DNA of 15,313 nt, taken from the NCBI GenBank assembly GCA_943349385.1, contig CALQZM010000015.1, forward strand, positions 1 to 15,313. The letters run 5' to 3'. The notes under the pieces were generated by a model, which made no database searches, was not told the DNA's origin, and worked only from the letters and a program-made list of their open reading frames with translations. The translations under genes were made by a program, and so were the position numbers. The DNA is from Candidatus Peribacteria bacterium. GTDB taxonomy: Bacteria; Patescibacteriota; Gracilibacteria; UBA1369; GCA-2718715. This document shows positions 11,284 through 15,313 of the stretch, in pieces (position 1 is the first letter of the stretch; the number at the start of each line of letters is the position of its first letter).

Positions 11284-13896
11284 ATGCAACATATTTATTT
11301 CTTTGATGAAGGTAATAAGGACCAAAAAGAGTTATTAGGTGGCAAAGGTGCAAATCTTGCCGAGATGACTAATTTAGGTTTGCCAGTCCCTCAAGGATTT
11401 ACGATCACGACTGAAGTGTGTCATTACTACTTAAGTCAAAATCACAGTTATCCGCAAGATTTCGATGGTCAACTTGAAACTAACTTATTAAAGTTAGAAC
11501 AAAATGCAGGCAAAATTTTTGGCGATCCTGAAAATCCACTTTTGGTTTCAGTTCGATCAGGAGCCGCTGCCTCAATGCCAGGTATGATGGATACAATCTT
11601 GAATTTAGGTATAAACGATCAAACAATTCAAGGTTTAATTAATAAAACTGAAAACGAAAGATTTGCTTATGATGCTTATCGAAGATTCGTAAATATGTTT
11701 GGTAACGTAGTGTTAGATATTAATCATGAACATTTCGAAGAACAAATGGAAGCAATTAAATCAGCGCGTGGAGTTGTATTAGATACTCAACTAACAGTTA
11801 ACGATTTAAAAGAATTAGTTAGTTTATACAAAGGTGTAGTACAAAAAGAGACTGGTAAACCTTTCCCAGATAATCCAAGTGATCAATTAAAATTAGCTAT
11901 TGAAGCTGTGTTTAAATCTTGGAACAACGATCGAGCAAATACTTACCGAAAAATTCATGGTATCTACGGATTAAAAGGCACAGCCGTAACTGTTCAGTCT
12001 ATGGTATTTGGTAATATGGGTGAAACTTCAGGAACTGGAGTTTTATTTACTAGGAACCCTTCCAACGGTGAAAAAGTTTTATACGGTGAATTCCTAATTA
12101 ATGCTCAAGGTGAAGATGTAGTTGCCGGCATTAGAACGCCAGAAACAATCGATACGCTTAGACAAGTTATGCCAGAAGTTTACGATCAATTAATCGATAT
12201 CAAAGATAAACTAGAAAAACATTATCGAGATATGCAAGATATTGAATTCACAATCGAAGAATCAAAACTTTATTTCTTGCAAACTAGAAACGGAAAAAGA
12301 ACCGCCCACGCAGCTGTAAAAATTGCTACCGATTTAGTACGTGAAGGACTTTTGACTAAAGAAGAAGCTCTACTAAAAATTGACGCCAATTCTTTAAATC
12401 AAATCTTACATCCTCATCTTGATGCAACTGCTGCCAAAAAAGTAATTGCAACAGGCTTACCGGCTTCGCCGGGCGCAGCTGTCGGAAAAGTTGTGTTCAA
12501 CGCAGACGATGCCGTAGCTTTAAAAGAAGCCGGTGAAAACGTAATTTTAGTGCGAAAAGAAACTTCGCCAGAAGACATTCATGGAATGCACGCTTCAAAC
12601 GGAATCCTTACTTCTACCGGAGGTATGACTAGTCATGCAGCAGTAGTTGCTAGAGGAATGGGTAAATGTTGTATAGCCGGCTGTTCTGAAGTAGTGGTAG
12701 ATAAAAAACACCGAAAATTCATTACTAAAGACGGAACCGAAGTTAAAGAAGGTGACATTATTACCCTTAACGGAAGCACCGGTGAAGTAATTTTAGGATT
12801 AGTACGGATGGTAGAGCCAGCAGTTTCTGGAGACTTTTTAGAAGTTTTGGGTTGGGCCGATGAAGTTAGAAAACTACAAGTAAGGGCCAACGCAGATACT
12901 CCCGAAGATGCAAAAAGAGCTCGAGAATTTGGTGCAGAAGGAATTGGGCTTTGCCGTACAGAACATATGTTCTTTGAAGACGAAAGAATTGCTGTTATGC
13001 GAGAAATGATTTTAGCTCAAAACTTAGAAGGCCGAGCCCGAGCATTAGCAAAATTAATGCCAATGCAAAAACAAGATTTTAAACGGATTTTCATTGAGAT
13101 GGATGGCTTGCCAGTTACAATCAGATTGCTGGATCCGCCTCTACATGAATTCTTACCTTTCTACGATAAAAAAATTGCCGAGCTGGCAGAATCAATGGGT
13201 ATTGAATTTGAAATTTTAAAAAATACTGTGGACTCTCTACACGAAGTAAATCCAATGCTAGGGCATCGAGGATGTCGGTTGGCTATAACTTATCCAGAAA
13301 TTTACCAAATGCAAGTACAGGCCATTGTAGAGGCTGCAATTGAAGCTAGCGCAGCAGGGGTTAAAGTGAAACCAGAAATTGAAATCCCCCTAATCGGAAA
13401 TGTAAAAGAATTAGAAATTTTAAGAGCCGAAGTTCAAGAAGTGATTGATGAATTTAAAAATGCCATCAACTTCGACATCAGAATTGGAACAATGATAGAA
13501 GTACCTCGTGCCTGTTTAACTGCCGACGAAATCGCCCCGCTAGCAGACTTTTTCTCATTCGGAACAAACGATCTTACCCAAACGACCTACGGATTATCGC
13601 GTGACGATTCTGCAAAATTTATTCCGCAATACTTAGAGCGAGCAATTATGTTGGTAGATCCTGCAGAAAGTATTGATCAAGCCGGGGTAGGAGCCTTAAT
13701 GAAAATTGCAGTCGAAAAAGGACGAAGTGCAGTGCCCAATTTAGAAATTGGAATCTGCGGAGAACACGGTGGCGAGCCACATTCAATTGAGTTCTGCCAC
13801 AACATAGGACTTAACTATGTAAGTTGTTCCCCGTACCGAGTACCAATCGCAAGACTAGCCGCAGCCCAAGCCTCAATTAAAGCTGCTAGAAAGTAA
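11284..13896 (+). CDS. ppdK: Pyruvate, phosphate dikinase
   Basis: Reversibly converts PEP, AMP and pyrophosphate to pyruvate, ATP and phosphate; in fermentative bacteria it usually replaces or supplements pyruvate kinase. The 870 residues match the family's full length. The N-terminal ATP-grasp domain begins LLGGKGANLAEM and contains TGVLFTRNPSNGEK. The central phosphohistidine domain has GGMTSHAAVVARGMGK with catalytic H451 and the regulatory-type T449. The C-terminal PEP/pyruvate TIM barrel has EGIGLCRTEHMF, FGTNDLTQTTYGLSRDD and the catalytic cysteine C848 in SCSPYRVPIARLAAAQA. The ATG at 11284 fits the family N-terminus. No clear promoter or Shine-Dalgarno sequence is seen in the 93-base gap after gdhA, so co-transcription is possible. 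It ends at a strong bidirectional terminator. Confidence 0.97.
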   Translation: MQHIYFFDEGNKDQKELLGGKGANLAEMTNLGLPVPQGFTITTEVCHYYLSQNHSYPQDFDGQLETNLLKLEQNAGKIFGDPENPLLVSVRSGAAASMPGMMDTILNLGINDQTIQGLINKTENERFAYDAYRRFVNMFGNVVLDINHEHFEEQMEAIKSARGVVLDTQLTVNDLKELVSLYKGVVQKETGKPFPDNPSDQLKLAIEAVFKSWNNDRANTYRKIHGIYGLKGTAVTVQSMVFGNMGETSGTGVLFTRNPSNGEKVLYGEFLINAQGEDVVAGIRTPETIDTLRQVMPEVYDQLIDIKDKLEKHYRDMQDIEFTIEESKLYFLQTRNGKRTAHAAVKIATDLVREGLLTKEEALLKIDANSLNQILHPHLDATAAKKVIATGLPASPGAAVGKVVFNADDAVALKEAGENVILVRKETSPEDIHGMHASNGILTSTGGMTSHAAVVARGMGKCCIAGCSEVVVDKKHRKFITKDGTEVKEGDIITLNGSTGEVILGLVRMVEPAVSGDFLEVLGWADEVRKLQVRANADTPEDAKRAREFGAEGIGLCRTEHMFFEDERIAVMREMILAQNLEGRARALAKLMPMQKQDFKRIFIEMDGLPVTIRLLDPPLHEFLPFYDKKIAELAESMGIEFEILKNTVDSLHEVNPMLGHRGCRLAITYPEIYQMQVQAIVEAAIEASAAGVKVKPEIEIPLIGNVKELEILRAEVQEVIDEFKNAINFDIRIGTMIEVPRACLTADEIAPLADFFSFGTNDLTQTTYGLSRDDSAKFIPQYLERAIMLVDPAESIDQAGVGALMKIAVEKGRSAVPNLEIGICGEHGGEPHSIEFCHNIGLNYVSCSPYRVPIARLAAAQASIKAARK

Positions 13897-13914
13897 AAAA
13901 AATTCTTACAACTT

Positions 13915-13949
13915 AAAAATCCCCTAATAGACTACATTCGGGGGTTTTT
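13915..13949. terminator. Bidirectional terminator between ppdK and the kinase-like gene
   Basis: AAAAATCCCC (13915-13924) pairs with GGGGGTTTTT (13940-13949) over ten bp with one wobble pair and a 15-base loop. It reads as a hairpin with a U-run on both strands. It serves ppdK on the plus strand and the convergent gene on the minus strand, whose TAA stop (13948-13950) overlaps the arm. Confidence 0.85.
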
Positions 13950-14994
13950 ACGATAGTGGAAGAAGCGCTTCTTTGTAGGTTTCTAGTGTAGGTCTTTGAG
14001 ATCTGTCTTTACCAATGCCAAGTTTGCATTGTTCAATTAGAAAACTATATTTAGGGCAATTTTTTTGCTCAGAGCTAAACCAGTCTTCTATATTTGGTAT
14101 TTTTGCAGTCGAAAACACTTCTGTTTGATCTGTAAGGACATAAGCTAAAGTGATTGCCCAAGCAAATGAATCTCTAGAATAGTCTATTGGCTTTATATCA
14201 GCTTTAGGAAAATATGATTCTTCATGAAATTGAGGAGTGTAAATTGGAATTGAACTTGTATTATTGCTATTTTGTTCCAAAATTCCTTCTAAATCTCCTA
14301 TCATTCCAACTAAATCGTTTTCTTGAGTAGTTTGTATAAATATGTTGCTAGGTTTTACATCGCAATGTACGAATCCACAGTAATGTAAATACAGGTTTCC
14401 ACCAAGGGCATCAATTAATATGCGTAATTTTGCTTTGATTGGTAAATGAGATTCATTATCTAATGTCGTAATTCCCGGTAAGTATGGTCGTCTTACTAAT
14501 ATACTGTTTTCACTTATTCTATAACGATTTTCAAACAGTATATTTGGATGACTAAGCTCATCTTCTGGTAGTTCAGTAAGCAATTCGGGATTTGGAATTC
14601 TCTTTGTTTTAATTCTGGGGGTTGCTGCGGGGTAGTTCCTTTCGGAATGCCATTTTTCTGTACTGTATCCTGACGTAAGGTTATCAAGCGGTTGGTTGGT
14701 TAAAATCACTTTACAGTCTAAAGAACGCCTTATTTTCTCAGCAATTTGCATACGAACTCTATCTAGAGTTTCTCTCAAAATTTCAAGTTCAATAGCAATG
14801 TAATCTCCGGATTCAGTAATTCGTGTGTCAGGCGGGTAAATAAGAACATCAACTCCTCGAAATTTATTTTTTAATAATTTTAGGTGTTCATCCATTACAT
14901 TTTCGATATTTTGATGAGTAACACATGTTTCTGCATTTGGCCCTATTAAAAGCCCAAGGACCTTTTTAGGAGTGTTAATTTTTTTTATTTGCAT
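13948..14994 (-). CDS. Atypical eukaryotic-like protein kinase with an unknown N-terminal domain
   Basis: A 348-residue protein whose C-terminal two thirds carry protein kinase landmarks: HPNIL (149-153), a beta4-beta5/hinge-like stretch RYRISENSILVRRPYLPG, and the catalytic loop HCDVKPSN with H210, D212, K214 and N217. The DFG equivalent is GDLEG (D234), an activation-segment end follows near YTPQFHEES, then D275 of DSFAWAITLAYVLT and the late arginine in QRPT (R334). The phosphate-binding glycine loop is not evident, and the ATP-binding lysine may be K129 or K131 (RIKTKRI). Residues 1-105 form an unrecognised alpha/beta-looking domain (VLGLLIGPN, GVDVLIYPP, CKVILTN). No transmembrane or PASTA segment is present, unlike PknB-type kinases, so it is probably cytoplasmic. 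It might phosphorylate proteins or small molecules. The ATG is the first in frame after a TAA stop. Confidence 0.75.
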   Translation of the reverse strand: MQIKKINTPKKVLGLLIGPNAETCVTHQNIENVMDEHLKLLKNKFRGVDVLIYPPDTRITESGDYIAIELEILRETLDRVRMQIAEKIRRSLDCKVILTNQPLDNLTSGYSTEKWHSERNYPAATPRIKTKRIPNPELLTELPEDELSHPNILFENRYRISENSILVRRPYLPGITTLDNESHLPIKAKLRILIDALGGNLYLHYCGFVHCDVKPSNIFIQTTQENDLVGMIGDLEGILEQNSNNTSSIPIYTPQFHEESYFPKADIKPIDYSRDSFAWAITLAYVLTDQTEVFSTAKIPNIEDWFSSEQKNCPKYSFLIEQCKLGIGKDRSQRPTLETYKEALLPLS

Positions 14995-15050
14995 GATAGG
15001 GCATTACATTTGTATTTAACTCTGAGTCTATAAAAGTTACATCTTGAATG

Positions 15051-15080
15051 ATATTACGATAGAAGATATGTATATGTCAA
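15051..15080 (-). promoter_or_regulatory. Promoter of the kinase-like gene
   Basis: On the minus strand the -35 box is TTGACA (overlapping 15075-15080), followed by an 18-bp spacer and TAATAT (15051-15056). The predicted start near 15044 gives a leader of about 50 bases, unlike the leaderless pattern elsewhere. An ATG followed directly by TAA lies at the beginning of that leader. Confidence 0.6.
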
Positions 15081-15120
15081 CTAGTAGTATGCAACACGCA
15101 AAAAAGCATTTAAGCGTTAG

Positions 15121-15206
15121 TGGTGGGCAGGAAAGGGATCGAACCTTTGAAGGCGTAAGCCAGCAGATTTACAGTCTGCCCCGTTTGACCACTTCGGTAC
15201 CTACCC
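15121..15206 (-). tRNA. tRNA-Tyr (GTA anticodon), CCA encoded
   Basis: A class II tRNA of 86 bases with a long variable arm. Acceptor GGGTAGG pairs with CCTGCCC, the anticodon arm GCAGA-CTGTAAA-TCTGC gives anticodon GTA, the T-arm is AAAGG-TTCGATC-CCTTT, and discriminator A plus CCA are encoded. It lies 51 bases downstream of tRNA-Thr on the same strand. That gap contains TATAAT (15240-15245, minus) without a clear -35 box, so it may be co-transcribed with tRNA-Thr or have its own weak promoter. Confidence 0.96.
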
Positions 15207-15257
15207 ATTTGCAATATTTCAACTTAGTCTCCGTCTTTTATTATACAAGAATCTGTG

Positions 15258-15313
15258 TGGAGCCACTTATCGGATTCGAACCGATGACCTACCGCTTACA
15301 AGGCGGTTGCTCT
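15258..15313 (-). tRNA. tRNA-Thr (TGT anticodon), 3' part, CCA encoded
   Basis: The window cuts the gene in the D-arm. The anticodon arm ACCGC-CTTGTAA-GCGGT gives anticodon TGT, the T-arm ATCGG-TTCGAAT-CCGAT is canonical, and the acceptor strand ends with discriminator T followed by an encoded CCA. The 5' acceptor strand and part of the D-arm lie beyond the end of the window. Confidence 0.93.

Overview
The window looks like a chromosomal segment from a small-genome, AT-rich bacterium, most likely of the Candidate Phyla Radiation (Patescibacteria). Support: a two-helix type IV secretion pilin-like protein typical of that group, a DnaB with a long Gly/Asn-rich tail, pyruvate phosphate dikinase in the core metabolism, tRNA genes that encode their own CCA, short intergenic gaps, and near absence of Shine-Dalgarno sequences. 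The standard code appears to apply (TGA ends the HNH gene), which argues against the TGA-to-glycine lineages. The phylum-level assignment is inference.

Layout. (1) 1-1152: 3' part of the replicative helicase dnaB, followed by a 173-bp gap with a cluster of DnaA-box-like 9-mers and palindromes. (2) 1326-3182: guaA, a GMP synthase of the long, eukaryote-like type. (3) 3248-3991, minus: a DNA-binding protein with an N-terminal helix-turn-helix, a long coiled coil and a C-terminal membrane anchor. Next to it lies a 687-bp gene-free stretch (3992-4678) packed with the heptamer TGTCAGT/ACTGACA and several perfect palindromes. I consider this protein plus repeat field the best candidate for an undescribed system, possibly a membrane-tethered centromere or chromosome-anchoring locus. 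(4) 4679-6257: ybeY (whose 3' end is duplicated), tRNA-Pro and murB. (5) 6304-7404: pilin-like protein, a convergent PRC-barrel protein whose C-terminal codons contain the pilin gene's terminator, and tRNA-Lys on the minus strand. (6) 7620-9094: an HNH endonuclease-like gene converging with a multi-pass membrane protein. (7) 9244-9801: a second helix-turn-helix plus coiled-coil protein. (8) 9907-13896: glutamate dehydrogenase and pyruvate phosphate dikinase, linking amino-acid and PEP/pyruvate metabolism. (9) 13948-15313, minus: an atypical eukaryotic-like protein kinase, tRNA-Tyr and the 3' part of tRNA-Thr.

Transcription signals are unusually readable. Two tRNA genes have near-identical promoters (TTGCnT, 17 bp, TAAGAT). 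Four protein genes have a -10-like hexamer ending exactly six bases before the start codon, which predicts leaderless mRNAs. Genes are mostly single transcription units, with terminators shared or buried in neighbouring coding sequence.
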